From a virus: DNA of 21,679 nucleotides. This document shows, piece by piece, positions 6,227 through 12,019 of this stretch. The position numbers and the translations under genes are program-made. Where the stretch lies: IMG/VR virus record IMGVR_UViG_3300031857_001601, positions 1-21,679 of that record; one strand, written 5' to 3'. Under the pieces are notes generated by a model. It had not been told where the DNA came from. It worked only from the letters and a program-made list of their open reading frames with translations, and did no database searches. Numbering within the stretch: the first letter of the stretch is position 1; every line of letters begins with the position of its first letter.

Positions 6227-6496
6227 ATGAAAAAAGGTTCTGTTAGGAACTTCTTCAGTAGAATGTTTTCTTCTGACTCGGGAGTCTCATCCAAAAGAGT
6301 TATTAGCTTTATTATTTTAATAAACGTAATTATATTTTGTTACGTCGCTACTTTTTTAGGAAAAATAATTCCTGAATTTATGTTTGACGGACTCGCATTA
6401 GTTGGTGGAGGAGGAATCGGACTCACAGCTATTGAGAACATATTCAAAAAAGGTGGTACTAAAAAAGATATAAATAACGAACCCGAACAACAATGA
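6227..6496 (+). CDS. Holin-like membrane protein A (89 aa)
   Basis: A basic N-terminus (MKKGSVRNFFSRMFSSDSG) is followed by VSSKRVISF, a first membrane segment (about 26-46), the motif EFMFDG and a second Gly-rich hydrophobic segment (about 55-70). The tail is charged. It aligns with the protein at 17353-17655, which has EFVFDG at the same place between its two helices. Two-helix architecture, size and position before spanin-like genes suggest a holin, which would permeabilise the inner membrane at lysis. The stop overlaps the next start (ATGA). A holin role is inference from architecture and context. Confidence 0.7.
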   Translation: MKKGSVRNFFSRMFSSDSGVSSKRVISFIILINVIIFCYVATFLGKIIPEFMFDGLALVGGGGIGLTAIENIFKKGGTKKDINNEPEQQ

Positions 6497-6918
6497 TTGA
6501 ATTTTTAAAGAAAAGTTGGTACATAATAATTATTGTGTTATTAACAATAATACTTGTTTATCAGTTCAAACAAAATTATCACGTAATTCAAAAGACCGAA
6601 CCTGTTGAGAAATCTACTCGTATTGAGGAGCTCAGGGATTCGGTGGAAAAACTCGTTCAAAAAAATGAAGAATTACAAACGGCTTATGATAATAAGCAGA
6701 CAACGGTAATTAACAATATAATAAATAAAAATAATCAAGATGGGAAAAAAATTAACGCTATTCCTCTTTATTCTAACACTCAGCTCGACAGTGTTTGGGC
6801 AAGTAAGTCTAATACCGAAAAGGATAGTATACCAAGGGGATACTGGGATATTCTTAACCAAAAAACAGGAGGTAGAAGTATTAAAGACCTTCGAGTACAA
6901 AGAGATATACAAGAGTAA
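6493..6918 (+). CDS. Rz-like (i-spanin-type) membrane/coiled-coil protein (141 aa)
   Basis: An N-terminal membrane anchor (SWYIIIIVLLTIILVYQF, about 8-25) precedes a long charged region predicted to lie in the periplasm. It has coiled-coil character at about 38-65 (IEELRDSVEKLVQKNEELQ). This is the build of an inner-membrane spanin, Rz in phage lambda. The last 179 bases also encode the start of the next protein in the +1 frame, the same relative register as lambda Rz/Rz1. It starts within the stop of holin-like A. No endolysin was seen in the window. The spanin assignment rests on architecture and overlap, not on recognised sequence similarity. Confidence 0.65.
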   Translation: MIEFLKKSWYIIIIVLLTIILVYQFKQNYHVIQKTEPVEKSTRIEELRDSVEKLVQKNEELQTAYDNKQTTVINNIINKNNQDGKKINAIPLYSNTQLDSVWASKSNTEKDSIPRGYWDILNQKTGGRSIKDLRVQRDIQE

Positions 6919-7291
6919 TCTAGATTCAATGTTTCGATATGCAGATAATTGCACCGAGGCATTGATGTTATCTCGTGAAGCCTTTTTTGGACTTTACGAC
7001 CAGTACAATAAACTTGAGGACGAGGCCAAACTTCAAAGAGATAACGCAATAAATGAGGCGAAATTAAAACAAGGTGCTCGAGATAGTCTTGCAACTGAAA
7101 CTGTAAGAAAAAAAACTTGGAGAAGAGCGGCAATTGGTGAAGGTATTTTAATTGCTGGAGCCGTTGTGGGTGCGGCGACGGGGGCTTGGGTTCCTGTAGC
7201 GACAATCGTTATAGTTGCCGAAGTTGCAATTATATTAGATGTAAAACCTCCTAAGATTACAATGAAAAACTTATTTTTTAAGCCTGAGTAA
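6740..7291 (+). CDS. Exported protein overlapping Rz-like gene, with C-terminal hydrophobic hairpin
   Basis: It opens inside the Rz-like gene at an ATG in the +1 frame and continues 373 bases beyond it. A signal peptide is clear: MGKKLTLFLFILTLSSTVFG before Gln21, with no lipobox cysteine. Then come IVYQGDTGIFLTKKQEVEVL, a charged helical stretch (about 75-125) and a long hydrophobic, Gly/Ala-rich region (about 131-166), perhaps a membrane hairpin. Position and register suggest an outer partner of the spanin pair. However, a classic Rz1 is a short Pro-rich lipoprotein, so this would be an unusual version. The 3' end overlaps the convergent gene by 21 bases. Confidence 0.7.
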   Translation: MGKKLTLFLFILTLSSTVFGQVSLIPKRIVYQGDTGIFLTKKQEVEVLKTFEYKEIYKSNLDSMFRYADNCTEALMLSREAFFGLYDQYNKLEDEAKLQRDNAINEAKLKQGARDSLATETVRKKTWRRAAIGEGILIAGAVVGAATGAWVPVATIVIVAEVAIILDVKPPKITMKNLFFKPE

Positions 7292-7888
7292 AATCTCTTC
7301 TTCGATTAGATGTCTCATCTTAAATAAATCATCGAGACTTTTACTTTCGATAATATTAGAAACCCCTTCCACAAGGGGTTTTTTGTTTTTTGATTCTTTT
7401 ATTAATGTAACGTCGTAAATTTCAACATCGTGGGTTTCTGAATCGTGAGTATCCTCATCTACCATATTACCTTCCCAATAGTCAAGTTCACCGTTTGACA
7501 TTTTGGTCCGACTGATAATTTCACAATTTTCTCTACTATAAGACTCAGCATTTACGTTCCACCATTCATTTGCATATTTAGTAACACTCACTCTAACTTC
7601 AACTTTATACTCACCTATTTTTGGTCTTTTAAGTGGTTGAGTTAATGGTTCGGTACTTTTAAGGTCATCCCAATTTTCTTTACATAGAGCCGCAATAAAA
7701 TCAGCGTCTTCAAAAATGTCATCAACTAAACCTGTCGGTTTGAATTTATCTTCCAATATTTCTCTTTCACTATCATTATCATCGAGTAAATCTCTAACAT
7801 AACCGATAGAACTATTATACCCCTCCAAAAGAGGATTAATTAATCTATGTAATACTTTATCAGGTAGACTTTCTAACTTTGATGCCAT
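7271..7888 (-). CDS. Hypothetical protein (205 aa) containing the opposing operon's terminator
   Basis: I start at the ATG at 7888 rather than the TTG three bases upstream. The soluble product begins MASKLESLPDKVLHRLINPL and is acidic. It has a beta-rich middle (YKVEVRVSVTKYANEWWNV) and a helical C-terminus (FKMRHLIEEEILLRLKK). No family is recognised. A possible L-L-E-Gly site at residue 22 exists, but the region does not look like the other leaders. The codons for KKPLVEG form the hairpin that terminates the plus-strand lysis-like operon. TATTTATA ends five bases before the ATG, overlapping the previous gene's stop codon. Confidence 0.7.
   Translation of the reverse strand: MASKLESLPDKVLHRLINPLLEGYNSSIGYVRDLLDDNDSEREILEDKFKPTGLVDDIFEDADFIAALCKENWDDLKSTEPLTQPLKRPKIGEYKVEVRVSVTKYANEWWNVNAESYSRENCEIISRTKMSNGELDYWEGNMVDEDTHDSETHDVEIYDVTLIKESKNKKPLVEGVSNIIESKSLDDLFKMRHLIEEEILLRLKK
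7361..7392 (+). terminator. Rho-independent terminator inside an opposing coding region
   Basis: AACCCCTT (7361-7368), loop CCAC, AAGGGGTT (7373-7380) and then a T-rich tract form a perfect 8-bp stem. It lies 70 bases after the stop at 7291 on the plus strand, within codons of the minus-strand gene 7271-7888. Confidence 0.75.
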
Positions 7889-7892
7889 CAAG

Positions 7893-8099
7893 TTATAAAT
7901 ATCCTAAAACTTTGCTTTTAGTCGAACTTAAATTATGGGACATATTTTCTACCAACTTTTTGGTATACTCACAGTCTTTCCCTCTCTTATTAAAAAATAA
8001 TTTTTTAAAATTAGTTATTAATTTTTCGCATGACTCGAATTGAGTTTTTGTTTTAGACGAGTCAATACACTTATTTATCTTAATGTAGTGGTCATTCAT
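7893..8099 (-). CDS. Small basic hypothetical protein (68 aa)
   Basis: The product begins MNDHYIKINKCIDSSKTKTQ and has three cysteines (residues 11, 24 and 43). It is Lys-rich, without membrane segments or a leader. A Bacteroidetes-type TATATTTG box ends four bases before the ATG, which supports this start and suggests expression by the host polymerase with essentially no 5' leader. The stop lies within the ATATTTATA box of the next gene. Family unknown. Confidence 0.6.
   Translation of the reverse strand: MNDHYIKINKCIDSSKTKTQFESCEKLITNFKKLFFNKRGKDCEYTKKLVENMSHNLSSTKSKVLGYL
7894..7901 (-). promoter_or_regulatory. ATATTTATA box before gene 7271-7888
   Basis: The minus strand reads GATATTTATA, ending five bases before the ATG at 7888. 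It overlaps the TAA stop of the upstream gene. Short-spacing class; promoter role inferred. Confidence 0.5.
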
Positions 8100-8103
8100 A
8101 GAA

Positions 8104-8111
8104 CAAATATA
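8104..8111 (-). promoter_or_regulatory. Host-type TATATTTG (-7) box
   Basis: TATATTTG matches the Bacteroidetes -7 consensus TAnnTTTG and ends four bases before the ATG at 8099. No convincing TTTG lies at the expected upstream distance, so only half of the promoter is seen. Confidence 0.45.
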
Positions 8112-8435
8112 CTAAAGAAAATTGTAACTAGGAAATTTCTTGTTAAAGTAGGTTCTTATCAATTGAGCTTCTTTAACACCGGTATTAATTTTTCTTTGTT
8201 TAGAAAATTCCAAGACCCATTTGTTTGCAATCTCAAGAAGTACCTCTGAAAAAGTTTTTCCGTTAACTCCAACCATATAAGTATCATTAAAAAAATCCTG
8301 ATTAGTTTCATTAACTAATTGAATATTAATTTTTGTTCTAAGAGGTGAAGTGTCTTGACAGAATTTCAAATACTGTTTTATTACTTCAAATTTAGAGTTA
8401 TCGTAAGAACTATTATTTTTAATATTAATTTCCAT
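8112..8435 (-). CDS. Possible inactive zinc-peptidase-like protein (107 aa)
   Basis: The segment INIQLVNETNQ, then EVLLEIANKWVLEFSKQ, then EAQLIRTYFNKKFPSYNFL has the layout of small phage metallopeptidases of the type LVN...DILRSIAHELVHFKQ...EANAxAGxLIRxFxKxHP. Here the HExxH core is replaced by N-K-W-V-L, so both zinc histidines and the catalytic Glu are gone. The downstream KEAQLIR still resembles the E-A-N region. I recall the family pattern from other phages; the match is by eye. If right, this is a non-catalytic descendant, perhaps structural. It overlaps the upstream gene by 11 bases. Confidence 0.6.
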   Translation of the reverse strand: MEINIKNNSSYDNSKFEVIKQYLKFCQDTSPLRTKINIQLVNETNQDFFNDTYMVGVNGKTFSEVLLEIANKWVLEFSKQRKINTGVKEAQLIRTYFNKKFPSYNFL

Positions 8436-8727
8436 AATCTGTTTCTAAACTAATCCAAGGCACAACGCCCTTTATTTTAAACATAGAGTAAAATAAATCC
8501 TGTCCGAGTGAAGATAAATTACCTAATGTTTCGTCATTTTCAAGAGCGACTCTAACTTTCCACTTAACTGTTACACCCAAAGTCTGCCAAGGAAAATCCT
8601 TGCCACTTTCCATAATTTGCTCAAAAGCCTCAGGGTCCACGTCTACATCAACTATACTTTTATACTTACGTTTAAGAGTCCCCTTAAAAATTGTTTGATA
8701 TTGTAAAAATTCTTTGTTATAATTCAT
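8425..8727 (-). CDS. Hypothetical protein (100 aa)
   Basis: The soluble product begins MNYNKEFLQYQTIFKGTLKR and contains VDVDVDPEAFEQIMES and a beta-like stretch VTVKWKVRVALEN. No signal peptide, membrane segment or leader is visible, and I do not recognise a family. Its start codon lies five bases from the start of the divergent gene at 8733, so each gene's promoter must overlap the other's coding sequence. It overlaps the following gene by 11 bases, indicating an operon. Confidence 0.65.
   Translation of the reverse strand: MNYNKEFLQYQTIFKGTLKRKYKSIVDVDVDPEAFEQIMESGKDFPWQTLGVTVKWKVRVALENDETLGNLSSLGQDLFYSMFKIKGVVPWISLETDYGN
8695..8723 (+). promoter_or_regulatory. Sigma70-like promoter TTGATA-17-TATAAT
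   Basis: TTGATA (8695-8700), a 17-base spacer and TATAAT (8718-8723) give a near-consensus vegetative promoter. It ends nine bases before the ATG at 8733 and lies within the first codons of the opposite gene. In an AT-rich genome this could be chance, but the spacing is exact. Confidence 0.4.
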
Positions 8728-8732
8728 ATGTA

Positions 8733-9122
8733 ATGGATAGGAAAATTCTACTAGAATACCACTTAAATAAATATGTTGTTCCTGACTATCTTACTGTAAA
8801 AAGAATAGAAGTTAAAAATATATCAGAGGTTAAAGATAGTAGAATTGATGTGAGTTTACAGATAATATGTGATAATTATGAGTTTAGGAAAGAGTTTAAT
8901 TTAACGGATAACCTTTCAGATTTATTTTTAAATGAAGGTGTAATATCCCAAACTTTTTTACTAGCACCTATTTTTAAAGAGTCAAAAGAAGTGGATTTTG
9001 ACAAAATGAAAAAAGACATAAAACATTACATAAAGATTGTTGTGAACAAGAGAATCAATATTTTTAAAATGGATTTAAAACTTGAAAACTCATATTCAGA
9101 CAACAATAAACAAAGTTCATAA
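8733..9122 (+). CDS. Hypothetical protein (129 aa)
   Basis: I start at the ATG at 8733, which begins MDRKILLEYHLNKYVVPDYL; the longer in-frame extension upstream has no support. The product is soluble with alternating beta strands and helices (RIDVSLQIICDNYEF, IKHYIKIVVNKRINIF). No family is recognised. The layout loosely resembles the next gene's product and the proteins at 16065-16970, so they may be distant relatives. It is first in a four-gene plus-strand run and overlaps the next gene by 41 bases. Confidence 0.65.
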   Translation: MDRKILLEYHLNKYVVPDYLTVKRIEVKNISEVKDSRIDVSLQIICDNYEFRKEFNLTDNLSDLFLNEGVISQTFLLAPIFKESKEVDFDKMKKDIKHYIKIVVNKRINIFKMDLKLENSYSDNNKQSS

Positions 9123-9369
9123 AAGGGAACTAAATGAGTTATTCGGAGAAAATGCAAAAGTTATTGTTGAGGATTTTACATATTCAACAAATGGGAAATT
9201 CTTTTCTTGTTCCGTTACACTTTATGTTGAAGATGTTGATAAGCATCTTGATTTATTCCCTTTTGCTCTTGAGCAGCTTATAATGGATTCGTTTAGATTA
9301 TTCGCTCTTGGTAGAGAATTACAAATTACGTCATCAATAAAACAAATAGAAAATGGCTCATCCAATTGA
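9082..9369 (+). CDS. Hypothetical protein with TTG start (95 aa)
   Basis: The frame opens just after a stop at 9076-9078 and has no in-frame ATG until codon 68. The best start is therefore the TTG at 9082, giving KTHIQTTINKVHKRELNELF after the initiator. Strand-rich segments (KVIVEDFTYS, FSCSVTLYVEDVD) and a helix (FPFALEQLIMDSFRLFALG) follow. The start lies 41 bases inside the previous gene, and the end overlaps the next gene by 17 bases, so translation is probably coupled. Family unknown. Confidence 0.65.
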   Translation: MKTHIQTTINKVHKRELNELFGENAKVIVEDFTYSTNGKFFSCSVTLYVEDVDKHLDLFPFALEQLIMDSFRLFALGRELQITSSIKQIENGSSN

Positions 9370-9703
9370 ACACGCAGAGTCTTCGGTTAAAACTTGGGGA
9401 GGAAAAGTAGAAGATTATCTTCCGATGCATAACTGGCTTGATGAAACAAAAGGATGGGTTTGTTATTCGAGTCATAGAATGTTTCGTCACCATTCTGAGG
9501 GCATATTTGAAATGGAGAGAATTTTCGGTCAGTCATTTATTAACTCTGATGGAAAAGTTGTTTACACAAGATATGTTGGTGAATTACACGTTAGAGAAGA
9601 CCTTAATGGGTATGTCCCGACCGCAAAAGAGTGGTTAACCGCAATAGAGAAGAATGAGAGACCCATTTGGATGATGAGAACCAAAAAATTAAAAGAAGAA
9701 TAA
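9353..9703 (+). CDS. Conserved phage protein, DUF6915-like (116 aa)
   Basis: The sequence MAHPIEHAESSVKTWGGKVE, followed by HNWLDETK, SSHRMFRHHSEGIFEMERIF, YVGELHVREDLNGYVPTAKEW and IWMMRTKKL, matches a conserved family in phages and bacteria. The family's hallmarks are MAHPxxHA at the start, R-H-H-S/A-E-G-I-F in the middle and GExHVxEDL near the end; I place it as DUF6915-like. Several histidines (H3, H7, H48, H49) are conserved in that pattern and could bind metal, but no activity is established. No leader peptide. The start is unambiguous and overlaps the preceding gene. Confidence 0.8.
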   Translation: MAHPIEHAESSVKTWGGKVEDYLPMHNWLDETKGWVCYSSHRMFRHHSEGIFEMERIFGQSFINSDGKVVYTRYVGELHVREDLNGYVPTAKEWLTAIEKNERPIWMMRTKKLKEE

Positions 9704-9711
9704 TATTTATT
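9704..9711 (+). promoter_or_regulatory. ATATTTATA-type box (one mismatch) before gene at 9715
   Basis: AATATTTATT ends three bases before the ATG at 9715. Short-spacing class of the recurrent box; promoter role inferred. Confidence 0.35.
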
Positions 9712-9714
9712 ATT

Positions 9715-10386
9715 ATGAATTTAGAACTATCGCCCGAAGAAATAAAAGCAGTTAAACAATTTTTCGCATACATCAAAAGTAACGGAGCGGATACCGCCTC
9801 AATTGACGCTAATTTTGAATGGGGAAACCAATCATATATCGGTAGAATGTATGGTGATAATGGAAGAGTAATTCCAAACTTCCCCCCCGTAGAACCAATT
9901 ATTGAAAAGATTTTTGATAAGGTAGATACGGATGAATTTGAAGATAACTTTCATGCCGGCGAAAATGATGTAGATTTTTTTAGTGTAGACCTTATTTTTG
10001 ATACGGATTCAAAAAAAATTATTGTTGAATGTAATTATTCCACTCCTGATGAAGAAGAGGCATTTGACGAAAGTGAAATTAATGATATGGATATTTTCAA
10101 AGAATATACCGATAGAGGGGTATCAGAAATAATTTGTTCTTACAATGGTGGTGGTGACAGTGGATATGTTGATGGTGATATGTCGGTTGATGGTGAAAGA
10201 GAAAGTACTCCTACCTTTCTTGAGGACATGTGTTATGATGCTTTAAGTGGCTTCGGTGGTTGGGAAATAAATGAAGGCTCCCAAGGAAATATCGTTTTTA
10301 ACTTAGTCGATAAAACAATAACCATAAACCATAGTTGGAACACGGAAGAACACCACCGTTTCAGACTTCTTGAAATGGAAGTTTAG
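9715..10386 (+). CDS. Acidic conserved hypothetical protein (223 aa)
   Basis: I use the ATG at 9715 (MNLELSPEEIKAVKQFF) rather than the 48-base upstream extension, which would run through the preceding gene's 3' end. The protein is very acidic. Its C-terminal part has a distinctive pattern: SYNGGGDSGYVDG (142-154), then EDMCYDALSGFGGWEINEGSQG (170-191), then TITINHSWN. The G-D-S-G and G-G-W-E-I-N-E-G-S motifs occur in a phage/bacterial family of unknown function (DUF6878-like, from memory). No leader. The 3' end overlaps the convergent tagged gene by four bases, without a visible terminator. Confidence 0.75.
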   Translation: MNLELSPEEIKAVKQFFAYIKSNGADTASIDANFEWGNQSYIGRMYGDNGRVIPNFPPVEPIIEKIFDKVDTDEFEDNFHAGENDVDFFSVDLIFDTDSKKIIVECNYSTPDEEEAFDESEINDMDIFKEYTDRGVSEIICSYNGGGDSGYVDGDMSVDGERESTPTFLEDMCYDALSGFGGWEINEGSQGNIVFNLVDKTITINHSWNTEEHHRFRLLEMEV

Positions 10387-10703
10387 AACACTTGAATTGT
10401 TCTTTTTGGTCTATCGTCACCAAAATCAGGACAGAAATAAACATTATTTCCATCGTGATAGATTGTTCCACCAACTCCGTTTGGAATCTTATGTTTTTCG
10501 TGGGACTTTTCACCCAAATCTATTTGGTAATTTCCATCGTGAACTAAGAAACATAAATTCTCGTATCCGCAAGTATATTGCTGGTCTTTGTTCTTGTGTC
10601 TCATAAACTCGTCAAATGACATAACATAACGAGCATTTTCATTCATAAGTCTTTTAACGACTCTATCTAATTGACTTTCTGTTAATTTAATTTCTTTTCC
10701 CAT
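10383..10703 (-). CDS. Virion-cargo-type protein with LTESQL leader (106 aa)
   Basis: The leader LTESQLDRVVKRLMNE ends at residue 22 with M-N-E before Asn, a slight departure from the I/L-x-E rule. The mature part begins with NARYVMSFDEFMRHKNKDQ. It contains YTCGYENLCFLVHDGNYQID, with two cysteines, and a beta-rich end GTIYHDGNNVYFCPDFGDD. Family unknown; it may be a small enzyme or binding domain. The ATG is abutted by TATTTATAAATT, and the gene directly follows PPK2 on the same strand. Confidence 0.72.
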   Translation of the reverse strand: MGKEIKLTESQLDRVVKRLMNENARYVMSFDEFMRHKNKDQQYTCGYENLCFLVHDGNYQIDLGEKSHEKHKIPNGVGGTIYHDGNNVYFCPDFGDDRPKRTIQVF

Positions 10704-10707
10704 AATT

Positions 10708-10715
10708 TATAAATA
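10708..10715 (-). promoter_or_regulatory. ATATTTATA box before gene 10383-10703
   Basis: The minus strand reads AATATTTATA, ending four bases before the ATG at 10703. It fills the gap right after the PPK2 stop codon. Short-spacing class. Confidence 0.5.
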
Positions 10716-11828
10716 TTAAGAATTTTCATTTGTTTCAGGTCTTAGAACAGTCATAGCTTCAGGAAATTCTTTATCTAATAATTGTTCATTTTTATTTTCA
10801 TAAGGAATATTCTGAAGCACATATCTAATCGCATTTAATCCTGAAATTTTTTTATCGTTTGCATCCAAAACAATCCAAGGGTGATTTATTGTGGATGTCT
10901 TGTCAAATAATCTTTGTTTGAACTCTGTGAACCTCTCCCACATATCTTGCATTTTGGCATCGTTAGGAGAATATTTCCAATATTTGAGAGGAGATTTTTG
11001 TCTCATTTCAAATCTTCTTGCTTGAGTTTCCTTATCAATTGAAAACCATAGTTTAAATAAGTAATCTCCTTTTTCTACAAGTTCGTTCTCAAAATTCTCT
11101 ACGTTCTCCATAAAGTCTTCATACTCCTGTTCACTACCATAACCCATAACAGGTTCAACAAGTCCTCTGTTGTACCAGCTTCTATCGAAGAAATTAATCA
11201 TACCAGGTTTAATGTGTTTTTTGTATCTACCAAACCAGTCTTGTCTTTCTTCAGGTGATGGAATACCTAAAGCAATAATATTGAAATATCTTGGATTAAG
11301 ATTTTCTGTGAATTTTTTAATCGTGGAGCCTTTTCCTGCCGAGTCTCTACCCTCAAATACAATGATAACAGTTTTTCCTGTTTCCATTAACCATTCTTGT
11401 AGTTTGAGGAGTTCTACCTGTAAGTAATAAAGTTCTTTTCTGAATACTTTTTTCTTTAGGATTGATGGTTCCTCGGGTTCAAAACTATAATCATCTTGCT
11501 CAGGCTCAATTTCATAAGTGTCAGGTTCTCTGTCTTTTAACGACCCCAAAACCTTTTCAAAATACTTAACTATCGCACTATACTTATCACCTTTTTTAAG
11601 TAATGTATTTCTAACTCCGTGTTCTAATAAATCAAAATTAATAATTTGGTCATCGGCAAGTTCAATAATACTATTAAGAAGAATTTCCACTTCTTTTTTC
11701 AATAAATTGTTTGCACTTAAAATTGTCTGAATTGACTTAATGTGTTGCTCGCTCGGTTTAGCCATTTCATTAATAGATAAACCAATCATCTTTTTTATTT
11801 TTTCAACTTCAGTTAGAAGACTCTTCAT
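10716..11828 (-). CDS. Polyphosphate kinase 2 (PPK2) family protein with N-terminal virion leader
   Basis: PPK2 enzymes transfer phosphate between polyphosphate and nucleotides, mostly making ATP or GTP from ADP or GDP. The kinase domain (about 125-345) has the Walker A GRDSAGKG (160-167), Walker B INFFDRSWYNR (211-221), MGYGSEQEYEDF, and the lid RRFEMRQKSPLKYWKYSP (271-288). It ends with HPWIVLDANDKK and IRYVLQNIPYE. All key residues appear intact, and the pattern is closest to single-domain class I enzymes. Residues 1-21 (LLTEVEKIKKMIGLSINE at 4-21) form a leader ending I-N-E before Met. It is like the leader of gene 12887-13318. Residues 22-120 are an extra helical and then acidic region not typical of PPK2. 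A box lies 15 bases upstream of the ATG. Confidence 0.92.
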   Translation of the reverse strand: MKSLLTEVEKIKKMIGLSINEMAKPSEQHIKSIQTILSANNLLKKEVEILLNSIIELADDQIINFDLLEHGVRNTLLKKGDKYSAIVKYFEKVLGSLKDREPDTYEIEPEQDDYSFEPEEPSILKKKVFRKELYYLQVELLKLQEWLMETGKTVIIVFEGRDSAGKGSTIKKFTENLNPRYFNIIALGIPSPEERQDWFGRYKKHIKPGMINFFDRSWYNRGLVEPVMGYGSEQEYEDFMENVENFENELVEKGDYLFKLWFSIDKETQARRFEMRQKSPLKYWKYSPNDAKMQDMWERFTEFKQRLFDKTSTINHPWIVLDANDKKISGLNAIRYVLQNIPYENKNEQLLDKEFPEAMTVLRPETNENS

Positions 11829-11843
11829 AAAAAAACTTTTTTA

Positions 11844-11851
11844 TATAAATA
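11844..11851 (-). promoter_or_regulatory. ATATTTATA box before the PPK2 gene
   Basis: The minus strand reads AATATTTATA, ending 15 bases before the PPK2 ATG at 11828. Long-spacing class. The same bases read TATAAATA on the plus strand, so a role in rightward transcription toward 12020 cannot be excluded. Confidence 0.5.
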
Positions 11852-11960
11852 TTGTGTAACTATTGATTACTTTTTTAAAAAAGGATATATTTAAATTTAA
11901 TGAAAATAATAAAAGAGAAAAGAAAGTTACGAATAAATTACAATATTTTATTTTCATTAT

Positions 11961-11990
11961 AATCCTGACATTTGTCAGGATTTTTTTTGC
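11961..11990 (+). terminator. Rightward terminator in the leader region of the AsnRS-like gene
   Basis: AATCCTGAC (11961-11969), loop ATTT and GTCAGGATT (11974-11982) form a perfect 9-bp stem followed by six more T residues. No plus-strand gene ends nearby. It therefore either ends a short transcript begun in 11841-11960 or works as an attenuator before the gene at 12020. A 20-codon frame (11900-11962) runs into it. Confidence 0.6.
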
Positions 11991-12019
11991 CCTGTTAATA
12001 AACCAATAAATAAATAAAA

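Noticed and set aside
6673-7205. Minus-strand frames opposite the overlapping Rz-like and exported genes
   Set aside because: They are antisense to two frames with convincing membrane and signal features, and show no domain pattern.
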